Assembly: GCA_029932855.1 (NCBI GenBank)
Contig: JAOZPG010000012.1
Location: 2,962-64,679 of the forward strand
DNA length: 61,718 nucleotides
DNA from: Bacteroidales bacterium
GTDB taxonomy: Bacteria > Bacteroidota > Bacteroidia > Bacteroidales > VadinHA17
Direction of reading: 5' to 3'
This document shows, one piece after another, positions 12,610 through 20,846 of the stretch (position 1 is its first letter; the number at the start of each line of letters is the position of its first letter). Made by a program: the position numbers and the translations under genes. A model generated the notes under the pieces. The model had not been told where the DNA came from, searched no databases, and saw nothing but the letters and a program-made list of their open reading frames with translations.

Positions 12610-14331
12610 TTAAAATGTTTGCAGCTGGTGAACATAAGTGCCTTTTTCATCATAAACGTGCACAGCGCATGCGATACACGGATCGAATGAGTGGATGGTC
12701 CTCAGTATTTCCAGAGGATTTTCCGGATCTTCGACAGGTGTACCGATAAGTGAGGATTCGTAGGCTGACATCTGGTTTGCCGTATCGCGGGGAGAAGCAT
12801 TCCATGTGCTTGGCACCACCAGCTGGTAATTATCTATCTTCTGATCTTTTATTTTTATCCAGTGTGCAAGTGCCCCGCGGGGAGCTTCTGAGAGTCCCAC
12901 CCCTTTTGCTTCGTCGGGCCATGTACTCTTTTCCCATTTTTCATTATTGAATGTTGAAGTATCACCGTTCTTAATGTTGGTCATCAGCTGCTCCATAAAC
13001 TCAAGTCCCCATCTGGCCACCAGCCTGGTTTCCAGTCCCCGCGCTGCTGTTCTGCCTAGCGTGGAGAACAGGGCCTCAACAGGGGCCCCCAGTGCCTGCA
13101 GACCGCTTGTAACCACTTCGTTTATTTCTTCGTTACCGGCAGCATAGCCAACTATCAGCCTTGCCAGGGGACCCACTTCCATTGGATGTCCTTTCCATCT
13201 CGGGGTTTTTAGCCAGCTGTATTTTGAATCAACATTAAGCTGGTCGTAAGGTGGTTTTGGACCGGTGTAGTTAAGACTGGTCTCTCCGTCCCAGGGATGA
13301 TGACCGGCCTCGTCCCCGTCGGAATATTTATACCATGAATGCTTAATAAATTCCTGTATCTGCTCTGCATCCGAACCATCCACCTCGTGCAGCTCATTAA
13401 GGTTGCGGTCAAGAACTACACCACGCGGGAACTTAAAGCCTGAAGGATCATTTATGCCATTCGTGGGCAGGTCTCCATAGGCCAGGTAATTTGAGAGTCC
13501 CCCGCCAATACTTGCCCAGTCGTCTTTATAAAAGCCTGCAATGGCAATAAGGTCGGGTAAATATACCTGCTCCACGAATCTCTGCCCGTCTTCAAACAGC
13601 TTCTGCACCATCGCCAGCCTTTCGGCATTAAGTGCATTATTCTCATCAAGGTTAATGGAGCAGGGAACACCTCCTACAAGATAGTTGGGGTGAGGGTTTT
13701 TACCTCCAAAGATGGTGTGTACCTTAACCATTTCTTTCTGCCATTCCAGGGCTTCGAGGTAATGGGCCACGCCTATGAGGTTAACTTCAGCAGGCAGTTT
13801 ATAGGCCTTATGTCCCCAGTATCCATTGGCAAAGATTCCCAGCTGGCCACTTTCAACAAAGCCTGTAAGACGTTTTTGAAGGTCTTTGAAATAGCCGGGT
13901 GAACTCTTTGGCCAGTGAGAGATGCTCTGTGCAATCTTTGATGTTTCACCGGGGTCTGCCTTAAGGGCCGATACGATATCTACCCAGTCTAGTGCATGCA
14001 GGTGGTAGAAATGAACAACATGATCCTGCATATATTGTGCAGCGAACATCAGGTTCCTGATGATCTCGGCATTGGGGGGGATAATTATCCCCAGTGCATT
14101 TTCAACAGTCCTTACAGAAGCCAGGGCATGTACTGTTGTACATACACCGCATACCCTTTCCACGAAAGCCCAGGCATCCCTGGGGTCCCTGCCTTTAAGT
14201 ATGAGTTCAAGCCCGCGTACCATGGTGCCTGAACTGTATGCATCGACGATCTTACCTTCTTTGATCTCGACTTCCACCCTTAGGTGGCCTTCAATTCTTG
14301 TTATTGGATCAATAACTATTCTTTTTGCCAT
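12610..14331 (-). CDS. hyaB: [NiFe] uptake hydrogenase large subunit
   Basis: Catalytic subunit of a group 1 membrane-bound hydrogenase, 573 residues, oxidising H2 at the NiFe(CN)2CO site. The four nickel cysteines are visible: Cys61 and Cys64 in RVCGVCTTVHA, and Cys552 and Cys555 in DPCIACAVH. The 15 residues after His558 are the tail removed by the maturation protease. The sequence follows E. coli HyaB closely (for example IDPITRIEGH and GRDPRDAWAFVER). A Shine-Dalgarno AAGGAG precedes the ATG, which is unusual for this phylum. It starts 14 bp after hyaA. Confidence 0.97.
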   Translation of the reverse strand: MAKRIVIDPITRIEGHLRVEVEIKEGKIVDAYSSGTMVRGLELILKGRDPRDAWAFVERVCGVCTTVHALASVRTVENALGIIIPPNAEIIRNLMFAAQYMQDHVVHFYHLHALDWVDIVSALKADPGETSKIAQSISHWPKSSPGYFKDLQKRLTGFVESGQLGIFANGYWGHKAYKLPAEVNLIGVAHYLEALEWQKEMVKVHTIFGGKNPHPNYLVGGVPCSINLDENNALNAERLAMVQKLFEDGQRFVEQVYLPDLIAIAGFYKDDWASIGGGLSNYLAYGDLPTNGINDPSGFKFPRGVVLDRNLNELHEVDGSDAEQIQEFIKHSWYKYSDGDEAGHHPWDGETSLNYTGPKPPYDQLNVDSKYSWLKTPRWKGHPMEVGPLARLIVGYAAGNEEINEVVTSGLQALGAPVEALFSTLGRTAARGLETRLVARWGLEFMEQLMTNIKNGDTSTFNNEKWEKSTWPDEAKGVGLSEAPRGALAHWIKIKDQKIDNYQLVVPSTWNASPRDTANQMSAYESSLIGTPVEDPENPLEILRTIHSFDPCIACAVHVYDEKGTYVHQLQTF

Positions 14332-14345
14332 GATGTGCTCCTTTT

Positions 14346-15455
14346 TTATTCGTTAGATTGTTCTGCTTCAATTTCCTTACGGCCTTTCATTATAAGCTTA
14401 CGCTTACGTATGTTGGTAGTAACAGCATGAGTTCCTATGGCAGCAGCGGTTGCAATGCCAAGGCCCAGCCCTATCCTGTCTGCCGTGCTTTCAATACCGA
14501 AGCCCGGGTATTCTTTCAGGTGCTGATAGAAGGGGCCATGATCCCAGAAGTTATTTTCACTGCAGCCGATACACGGATGTCCTGATTGTATTGGGAAGCT
14601 AACGCCGTTGTTCCAGCGGATAATACCACAGGCATTATAGGTATTAGGCCCTTTACAACCCATTTTATAAAGGCAGTATCCTTTCTTGGCATTCTCATCA
14701 TCGAAGGTCTCAACGAAGAGGCCTGCGTCGTAATTGGGACGGCGATAACAGCTGTCATGAACCCTTCTCGAATAAAATGCCTTGGGCCTGCCCTGGCTGT
14801 CAAGTGCGGGAATCCTGTCGAAAGCAAGCAGGTGTACCACAACTCCTGCCATAACTTCAGCAATGGGAGGACAACCGGGAACATTGATGATAGGTTTTCC
14901 TTTAATGATCTTTGAAATAGCCGTTGCTCCCGTGGGGTTCGGACTTGCACTCTGTACACAGCCATTTGATGCACAGCTTCCCCAGGCAACAATAGCACTG
15001 GCTCCTTCAGCTGCCTCAAGTAAAATATCGTAAGAACTCTTTCCCCCAATACAGCAGTAAACGCCGTCTTCCTTTTTGGGGATGGAACCCTCAACCATAA
15101 GGATATATTCTCCTTTATAGTTGGTCATGGTATCATGGAGCGATTTTTCTGCCTGGTGCCCTGCCGCAGCCATAAGTGTTTCGGTGTAGTCGAGCGAGAT
15201 CTTATCCAGTAAGATGTCTGCTACCAGCGGATGTGATGAGCGGATAAATGATTCACTGCAACATGTGCACTCCTGGAAGTGAAGCCAAATTATTGCCGGC
15301 CTCTTTTTTGTCTCAAGTGCTTTAACTACCTGGGATACCCCGCTGGCTTCAAGCCCCAGCCAGGCTCCCATTAAACCACAGAATGTAATGAATTCCCGCC
15401 TGGAATAACCCCTGGCCTTGAATTCTTCAAAGACTGTAGGACGCTTGTTATTCAT
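14346..15455 (-). CDS. hyaA: [NiFe] uptake hydrogenase small subunit, O2-tolerant type
   Basis: Iron-sulfur subunit, 369 residues. A Tat signal (SRREFITF, from residue 18) exports the folded dimer, and a hydrophobic C-terminal helix (about 328-347) anchors it. The proximal cluster region has six cysteines: Cys63, 65, 66, 161, 166 and 195. These match Cys17, 19, 20, 115, 120 and 149 of mature E. coli HyaA with a constant offset of 46, the signature of the [4Fe-3S] cluster of O2-tolerant enzymes. The distal cluster is His233, Cys236, Cys261, Cys267; the medial is Cys276, 295, 298. A strong AAGGAGG precedes the ATG. Confidence 0.97.
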   Translation of the reverse strand: MNNKRPTVFEEFKARGYSRREFITFCGLMGAWLGLEASGVSQVVKALETKKRPAIIWLHFQECTCCSESFIRSSHPLVADILLDKISLDYTETLMAAAGHQAEKSLHDTMTNYKGEYILMVEGSIPKKEDGVYCCIGGKSSYDILLEAAEGASAIVAWGSCASNGCVQSASPNPTGATAISKIIKGKPIINVPGCPPIAEVMAGVVVHLLAFDRIPALDSQGRPKAFYSRRVHDSCYRRPNYDAGLFVETFDDENAKKGYCLYKMGCKGPNTYNACGIIRWNNGVSFPIQSGHPCIGCSENNFWDHGPFYQHLKEYPGFGIESTADRIGLGLGIATAAAIGTHAVTTNIRKRKLIMKGRKEIEAEQSNE

Positions 15456-15491
15456 AATATCCTCCTTGGTTTTGGTTATTAATAAGAAATA

Positions 15492-15725
15492 CTATTTATT
15501 ATTTTTATCATTCGATTTCTCAAGCTCTATCTTATACATTTCCCTGATCTTAAACTCTCCTTCCATCCTTATTTTATCTTTAAGCTTAAAGCCCAAAACA
15601 TTTTTTATATTCAGTAATAGCCATTCGGGTTTACATATAACCTTAACAGTTGAAGATTCATCCTGTTCGTGGATCTCAAGTATTTCTCCCTGCAGTGAAA
15701 ATATGTTCAGCTCAGGACCAGGCAT
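15492..15725 (-). CDS. small protein of unknown function, first gene of the hydrogenase operon
   Basis: A 77-residue soluble protein with no cysteines apart from one (ICKPEW), predicted mostly beta (GEILEIHEQDESSTVKVI, then FKLKDKIRMEGEF), with a lysine-rich C-terminus. It has no signal peptide or membrane helix. I do not recognise a family; an OB-like barrel is possible but is a guess. Its ATG lies about 17 bp after the expected start of transcription from the -24/-12 promoter, and hyaA follows after 36 bp, so it is very probably made together with the hydrogenase. Confidence 0.7.
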   Translation of the reverse strand: MPGPELNIFSLQGEILEIHEQDESSTVKVICKPEWLLLNIKNVLGFKLKDKIRMEGEFKIREMYKIELEKSNDKNNK

Positions 15726-15752
15726 GACTTTGTTAAGGCTTGCTATATGTCA

Positions 15753-15768
15753 GGCAAGTAATATGCCA
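15753..15768 (-). promoter_or_regulatory. sigma-54 (-24/-12) promoter of the hydrogenase operon
   Basis: On the minus strand the bases read TGGCATATTACTTGCC. The sigma-54 consensus is TGGCAYRNNNNTTGCW, so every defined position matches except the last. The GG and GC doublets are 10 bp apart, as required. Transcription should begin near 15742, about 17 bp before the ATG of the 77-residue ORF. The gene for a sigma-54 activator ends 155 bp upstream. Confidence 0.85.
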
Positions 15769-15866
15769 GCCTGCGGGCTATGTTGGGGGATGATTGCCGG
15801 CCGGAGCTAAGGGGCAGGATTACAATGAGTTAAGTTCCACAGGATATGAAAGTATCGTTGAAAATT

Positions 15867-15880
15867 GTATCATCTGATAC
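15867..15880. promoter_or_regulatory. candidate upstream activator site (dyad)
   Basis: GTATCATCTGATAC is a perfect 6-2-6 inverted repeat centred about 130 bp upstream of the predicted sigma-54 start site, the usual distance for an enhancer-binding protein. A further half site, GTATC, lies at 15852-15856. It is the only strong dyad between the activator gene and the promoter. That the adjacent activator binds here is inference. Confidence 0.55.
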
Positions 15881-15923
15881 TGAAGATATGCGGAATTCCG
15901 TGAATCTCTAAACGGGGAAACGT

Positions 15924-16901
15924 TTATTTTTCCTTACAGGCAGCAGAGAAGAGGTGTTTTCGCATTTTGTCCCTGAATGTAGAAAGGCTAAGGCCGAGAG
16001 TTTTTGCTGCTTCCGACTGGTTGCCGCCTGACTTTTTAAGGGCATTTTTAATAAGGTTGGACTCAACACAGCTGACTATCTGGTTAAAATCGTATTTCCC
16101 GTCAAGAAAACACATCTTACAGGCGTCAACTATCTGTACTATGGGCGATATCTTGCTAAGTTCAGGGGGCAGGTCCTGCAAGTCTATCCTCTTACCGCAG
16201 AACAGCGATACACGCTGGATAATATTTCTGAGTTCCCTTACATTTCCGGGCCATGAGTAGTTTATAAGGGCAACAAGTGCTTCGGGAGACAGGTCTATGT
16301 GCCTGTCGGGGGAGAACAATTTCAGAAAATGCTCTGTAAGAAGTGGAATATCATCCCTTCTTTCACGTAATGGCGGGATCTCAATGGGCACAACATTTAT
16401 CCTGTAAAAAAGGTCTTCCCTGAACATGTTTCTCCTGATAAGCTCTTTCAGATCGACCTTTGAGGCAGAGATCAGTCGTATATCCACCTCAATAGCCTTT
16501 GTTCCCCCAACCCTCATTATCTCTCTCGATTCAAGTACCCTTAAGAGCTTGGCCTGGATATCAAGGGGCACATCATCTATATCATCCAGGAAGATGCTTC
16601 CATGATGGGCCACTTCAAACAGGCCTTTCTTCAGGCGGCTGGCACTGGTAAAGGAACCCTGCTCATGTCCGAATAGCTCGCTGGCCATGAGGTCTGAGGG
16701 CATGGCTGACAATCCTATTCTTATAAATGAGTTTTGGCTCCTGTTGCTTATCCTGTGTATGTATTCGGCAAATATTTCTTTGCCGGTACCGGTTTCACCA
16801 ATAAGCATAACGGAACTGTTTGAATCAGCCATTTGTTTGATGCTGTCAATAATGGCTTTCATTTTTTCATTACAAGTAATGATGGAAAGGGGGCCCCTCA
16901 T
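15924..16901 (-). CDS. sigma-54-dependent transcriptional activator
   Basis: Enhancer-binding protein of 325 residues with no receiver or other N-terminal sensor domain. It starts directly with the AAA+ domain. Walker A is GETGTGKE (35-42). The sigma-54 contact loop is GSFTSA (82-87) instead of the canonical GAFTGA, and Walker B is FLDDIDD rather than FLDEI. The arginine-finger region (PLRERRDDIP) is intact. A Fis-type helix-turn-helix (NQSEAAKTLGLSLSTF) closes the protein. It sits between hypE and the hydrogenase structural genes and is the natural regulator of the promoter at 15753-15768. What it senses is not visible. Confidence 0.92.
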   Translation of the reverse strand: MRGPLSIITCNEKMKAIIDSIKQMADSNSSVMLIGETGTGKEIFAEYIHRISNRSQNSFIRIGLSAMPSDLMASELFGHEQGSFTSASRLKKGLFEVAHHGSIFLDDIDDVPLDIQAKLLRVLESREIMRVGGTKAIEVDIRLISASKVDLKELIRRNMFREDLFYRINVVPIEIPPLRERRDDIPLLTEHFLKLFSPDRHIDLSPEALVALINYSWPGNVRELRNIIQRVSLFCGKRIDLQDLPPELSKISPIVQIVDACKMCFLDGKYDFNQIVSCVESNLIKNALKKSGGNQSEAAKTLGLSLSTFRDKMRKHLFSAACKEK

Positions 16902-17067
16902 TAAATATAATTGTTTATGAAGTAATTTAACCTGGATTATTTCTTACGAACAGTCCGGGCTATGAAAGTTTAACATAGCATTTTTTTTTCGCTTTTCCTG
17001 AAGCTATGCTAAAAAAGTGCCTGATAAATAGGTATTTAGAAACAATTTAGTTAAGATTAAAAATATC

Positions 17068-18102
17068 TCAACATATCCTGGGCAGCTGCTCACCCGATAT
17101 CATATCTACTATCCTGCTGCTGCCGATGCTTGTTTTCATTCTTACCATTCCGGGCGACTTATTATCAACCCTGCCTATGATACAGCTGTTTTTGCCTTCA
17201 GGCAGCTGCTTCATTGCCTTTAGTACATTATCGGCATGTTCTTCAGGGACGAACACGAGCAGTTTACCTTCATTTGCTATATATAAAGGATCCAGTCCCA
17301 GTATCTCACAGGCTCCCTTTACCTCTTCCGATAGTGGCAACTGTTTCTCATATATCTCTATTCCTGTATTTGAGGCTTTGGCAATCTCATTAAGTGAGCT
17401 GGATAGTCCGCCCCTTGTAGGATCCCTCAAAACATGTATGTCTTTTGTTACGCTAAATACTGATTCTACCAGTTTATTCAGTGCCTGTGTATCGCTTTCA
17501 ATTGAGGTCTCAAACTCAAGTCCCTCACGGGATGACATTATGGCCACACCATGGTCTGCAATATTGCCGTTGATAAGAATGATATCCCCGGGCCTGCAGT
17601 TGGATGGTGATATATCTCTTCCCTCAGGCACATATCCTATGCCGCTGGTATTTATAAAAATCTTGTCTCCTTTACCCTTTTCCACAACTTTAGTGTCACC
17701 GGTGATGATCTGCACCCCGGCATCCCTGGCTGCCTGGCCAATAGATTGTATGATAAGCCATAACTCTTCCATGGGGAATCCTTCTTCAAGAATAAGGGCC
17801 AGTGTGAGGAATTTTGGCAGTGCACCACAGCAGGCAACATCATTCACTGTTCCGTGTACCGCAAGTTTGCCTATATCGCCACCGGGGAAAAAGATAGGAT
17901 TTACAACAAAGGAATCGGTTGACATAGCCAGCTTCCCGGGCAGGTCAAATATTGCGCCATCATGCCCTTCTTCCAGGTAGCTGTTTCCCAGCTCTTTGAG
18001 AAACATTTTTTCTATAAGCTGGTTGGACAGGCTACCACCCCCGCCATGAGCCAGGGTTATCTTATCGTAGTTTGTTATGGGTACAGGGCAGGACAGATCC
18101 AT
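17068..18102 (-). CDS. hypE: hydrogenase maturation protein HypE
   Basis: 344 residues, PurM/AIR-synthase fold. HypE dehydrates the carbamoyl group carried on its C-terminal cysteine to make the cyanide ligands of the NiFe site. The protein ends in PRIC, the required terminal Cys. The glycine-rich AHGGGGSLSNQLI start and RDPTRGGLSSSLNEIA motif are typical. It follows hypD after 11 bp. HypA, HypB and HypF are not in this window and must be encoded elsewhere. Confidence 0.97.
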   Translation of the reverse strand: MDLSCPVPITNYDKITLAHGGGGSLSNQLIEKMFLKELGNSYLEEGHDGAIFDLPGKLAMSTDSFVVNPIFFPGGDIGKLAVHGTVNDVACCGALPKFLTLALILEEGFPMEELWLIIQSIGQAARDAGVQIITGDTKVVEKGKGDKIFINTSGIGYVPEGRDISPSNCRPGDIILINGNIADHGVAIMSSREGLEFETSIESDTQALNKLVESVFSVTKDIHVLRDPTRGGLSSSLNEIAKASNTGIEIYEKQLPLSEEVKGACEILGLDPLYIANEGKLLVFVPEEHADNVLKAMKQLPEGKNSCIIGRVDNKSPGMVRMKTSIGSSRIVDMISGEQLPRIC

Positions 18103-18113
18103 AATATTATTAA

Positions 18114-19196
18114 TTAGTGTTTGTAACGGAAATATGCAGCACAGGCTCCCTCGGAAGAAACCATTGGTGCTCCCAGCGGATTTTCAGGAGTACATTCTTT
18201 ACCAAAAGCAGGGCATTCTGTGGGTTTCTTTTTTCCCTGCAAGACCTCTCCGGCAATACAGAGAGGGGATTCCTGTTTTTCAATCTTTTCAAGTCCGAAA
18301 ATCTTTTCGGCATCAAAATCAGAGAATTCTTCAGACAGTGCCAGCCCGCTTTCCGGAATAATCCCTATTCCCCTCCATTTCCTGTCTATAGTGGTAAAAA
18401 CCTTATTCATGCTTTCCTGCGCAGCTTTATTACCTTCCCTGCTTACTACCCTTGAATATTCATTTTCCACCCGGGCAACTCCCTGCTCAAGCTGCCTGAC
18501 GCTTGCCAGTATCCCCTGCAGGATATCTACCGGTTCAAAGCCGGTAATAACTATGGGTACATTGAATTCAGCCGCGAGGGGTATATATTCTTCATAACCC
18601 ATAACTGTGCAAACATGACCTGCAGCCAGGAATGCCTGTATCTCTGAGCCGGGGGAGGAGAGGATGGCCTTTATTGCCGGGGGGACAAGTACATGAGAGC
18701 TGAGAAGTGAATAATTATGAATATTTTTTCTTTTTGCCTCAATCACAGAAAAAGCATTTGCAGGTGCTGTTGTCTCAAAGCCTACAGCAAAAAACACCAC
18801 TTTTTTACCGGGGTTATTTTCTGCAATCTTAACTGCATCAAGTGGAGAATATACCATTCTTACATCTCCTCCATGGGCTTTGACCTTTAAAAGGTCGCTC
18901 TCCGAGCCGGGAACCCTTAACATGTCGCCGAAGGAAGTAAGTATTACATCATCTTTCCCTGCCAGTTCGATTGCTTTATCAATAAGTTCAAGGGGGGTAA
19001 CGCATACCGGGCATCCGGGTCCGTGAATCAGGCTTATCTTGTCTGGCAGGAACTCTTCCAGGTTATATCTCATTATGGAATGTGTCTGGCCCCCGCATAT
19101 TTCCATTATCTTCCATGCTTTGCTGCATGTCCTGTGTATCTCACCGGATATTTTCCTGACAAGGTCCATATCCCTGTATTCCTCAACATATTTCAT
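18114..19196 (-). CDS. hypD: hydrogenase maturation protein HypD
   Basis: 360 residues. With HypC it forms the scaffold on which the Fe(CN)2CO group is built. Conserved blocks are [26 protein letters not shown], and [14 protein letters not shown]. The C-terminal cysteines ([31 protein letters not shown]) bind the [4Fe-4S] cluster. It lies 18 bp after hypC and 11 bp before hypE. Confidence 0.97.
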   Translation of the reverse strand: MKYVEEYRDMDLVRKISGEIHRTCSKAWKIMEICGGQTHSIMRYNLEEFLPDKISLIHGPGCPVCVTPLELIDKAIELAGKDDVILTSFGDMLRVPGSESDLLKVKAHGGDVRMVYSPLDAVKIAENNPGKKVVFFAVGFETTAPANAFSVIEAKRKNIHNYSLLSSHVLVPPAIKAILSSPGSEIQAFLAAGHVCTVMGYEEYIPLAAEFNVPIVITGFEPVDILQGILASVRQLEQGVARVENEYSRVVSREGNKAAQESMNKVFTTIDRKWRGIGIIPESGLALSEEFSDFDAEKIFGLEKIEKQESPLCIAGEVLQGKKKPTECPAFGKECTPENPLGAPMVSSEGACAAYFRYKH

Positions 19197-19214
19197 TTTC
19201 TTTCAGGCTATTGC

Positions 19215-19481
19215 TTAATCCGCATTATTTTCCTTCTCATCTTCTTCTTTAAGCAGGCGGTCCATCTCCTCAAAGGCTTCCAGGCTCAGCCTGGCCTCTT
19301 CCTCGTCAAGCTTGTTCAGGGCCATACCAACATGTGCCAGTATATAATCGCCCACACCGGCTTCAGGGAGCCATTGAACACATATCTCTTTAATTATCCC
19401 TCCAAAGCTTACTTTGGCCATTCTCATGTCGGGATTAAGGGTGTTAACAGATACTATTTTACCGGGTACAGCAAGACACAT
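19215..19481 (-). CDS. hypC: hydrogenase assembly chaperone HypC
   Basis: 88 residues, starting MCLAVPGKIV; the Cys2 exposed after methionine removal holds iron during ligand transfer and contacts the large-subunit precursor. HypC-family barrel residues follow. The last 25 residues are strongly acidic, a longer tail than usual. It is the first gene of the hypCDE cluster. I see no -24/-12 element upstream, so this cluster may use a different promoter from the structural genes. Confidence 0.95.
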   Translation of the reverse strand: MCLAVPGKIVSVNTLNPDMRMAKVSFGGIIKEICVQWLPEAGVGDYILAHVGMALNKLDEEEARLSLEAFEEMDRLLKEEDEKENNAD

Positions 19482-19539
19482 AAGTCTAATGTTTTATTTG
19501 ATATGCTAAAAATATAAAGAAAATGGAAACTTAATGCCG

Positions 19540-19689
19540 GCTTACCGAATTAGTTTGAGCGGAACCATAGTACCTGCCCGCCGGATTGTTTTGAACTCGA
19601 ACATGATTTGCCGGCTCCATTACACCCGGAGGAACAGTTTTACAGACTGCAGAGCTCACCACCTGCTTACCGAATAAGTATTAAACGGA
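19540..19689. repeat. pair of ~24-bp imperfect direct repeats in intergenic DNA
   Basis: Two copies beginning GCTTACCGAAT lie at 19540-19563 and 19665-19689. They agree over the first 11 bases and diverge moderately after that, both ending in CGGA. They fill the 230-bp gap between hypC and the kinase gene, which has no ORF. The role is unknown. Confidence 0.45.
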
Positions 19690-19711
19690 GTAAGAAGCCT
19701 GCTGTATTACA

Positions 19712-20803
19712 TTATAGCAGTTCCCGGATTATAGATATCATCTGTTCTGAATGACCGGACATTTCTTCGAGAAGACGAAACTGGTTACGGCTTCTTACAA
19801 GATTGTGTTCAGGATATTCTGTCTTGTAGTACCGGTTTCCGTCAATGTAATCACTCAGAAAGCGCAGGCCCTGCATATATGTCATAAACATACCGGAAAG
19901 ATGAAGCTTTTCAAGTTCCAGGGCTGTTAGTACTGATCTTGTATTTTCAAGGAATCCTTTTGAATAGGATATGTAATATTCAAGTATGAACTTAACTTTT
20001 GACAAATCTTTCTCATCTTCTTCGGCAGCATTGGTGATGGTACGTATAGAGTCGCCAAAGTCGCTGTAAATATATCCGGGCATTACCGTGTCGAGGTCAA
20101 CAACACAGATTGCTTTTCCCGATTCATCGAACAATACATTATTTAACTTGGTGTCGTTATGAGTAATACGCAGGGGCAGCTTGTTTTGCATGGCAAGCAT
20201 CTGCAGGTCCAGCATTTCGTTTTTAAACTTATCTACTGTCTCAATTTCCGGTATTAGCCCCTTTGCCAGCTTAAGCCTGTCTTGCTTAACTAAGCTGTAA
20301 AAGTCGGCCAGCCTTTTTTCCAGGTTATGAAAATCAGGAATAGTTACCTTCAGGGTCTTCCCATCCATGTCTGAGAGGAGTTGCTGAAACTTTCCGAAGG
20401 CTTTTCCGCATTCATATGCCTGCCGGCTGCTTTCAGGCTTATCGTAAGTGTAAGTGTTGTTTATAAATTCAAAAAGCCTCCAGTATTCATTGTCAGCATT
20501 TTTATAGAATGGCTTCTTGTCATTTGTTTGTATAAGCTGTAATGTCTCCCTGTCTGCGTTTGCATCGGGGAGGTTCCCGAGTTTATTCTTAATGTGGGAA
20601 GTTACTTTAAGTATGTTTGACTGTACTGCTTCAACATCTTTAAAGACAGCATTATTTATTTTTTGAAGTATGTAATCCTTACATTTGGTTTCCCCGGTTC
20701 TTACAAGATAAGTATTATGTATATGGCCTGAACCAAAAGTTCCGGCAGATAAAAACCGGCAGTTCGTGGAGAATTGCCTGAAGATATGTTCTAAGTCCGG
20801 CAT
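19712..20803 (-). CDS. phosphotransferase of the aminoglycoside/choline kinase family (NahK-like)
   Basis: Protein-kinase-like small-molecule kinase, 363 residues. The catalytic loop is ITHNDTKLNNVLFD (HxD...N) and the metal-binding Asp lies in CVVDLDTVMPG, followed by SDFGDSIRT. Length and the THNDTKLNN form resemble N-acetylhexosamine 1-kinases. The gene follows a sodium/solute symporter by 43 bp, so the pair may take up and phosphorylate a sugar at C1. A nucleotidyltransferase that could use such a product is at 42233. Sugar kinase activity is inference. Confidence 0.8.
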   Translation of the reverse strand: MPDLEHIFRQFSTNCRFLSAGTFGSGHIHNTYLVRTGETKCKDYILQKINNAVFKDVEAVQSNILKVTSHIKNKLGNLPDANADRETLQLIQTNDKKPFYKNADNEYWRLFEFINNTYTYDKPESSRQAYECGKAFGKFQQLLSDMDGKTLKVTIPDFHNLEKRLADFYSLVKQDRLKLAKGLIPEIETVDKFKNEMLDLQMLAMQNKLPLRITHNDTKLNNVLFDESGKAICVVDLDTVMPGYIYSDFGDSIRTITNAAEEDEKDLSKVKFILEYYISYSKGFLENTRSVLTALELEKLHLSGMFMTYMQGLRFLSDYIDGNRYYKTEYPEHNLVRSRNQFRLLEEMSGHSEQMISIIRELL

Positions 20804-20846
20804 GGCATATCAGTCTGTTGTGATTAGTATTTTTTGTGCCCGGCTA

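Noticed and set aside
17008-17021. Possible second sigma-54 promoter upstream of the activator gene (minus strand AGGCACTTTTTTAGCA)
   Set aside because: GG and GC are correctly spaced, but three of the other consensus positions differ and the site lies in an AT-rich stretch, so chance is likely.
17126-17980. 284-residue plus-strand ORF
   Set aside because: It lies fully opposite hypE, whose motifs are complete; the sequence is low-complexity Ser/Pro-rich, as expected for an antisense frame.
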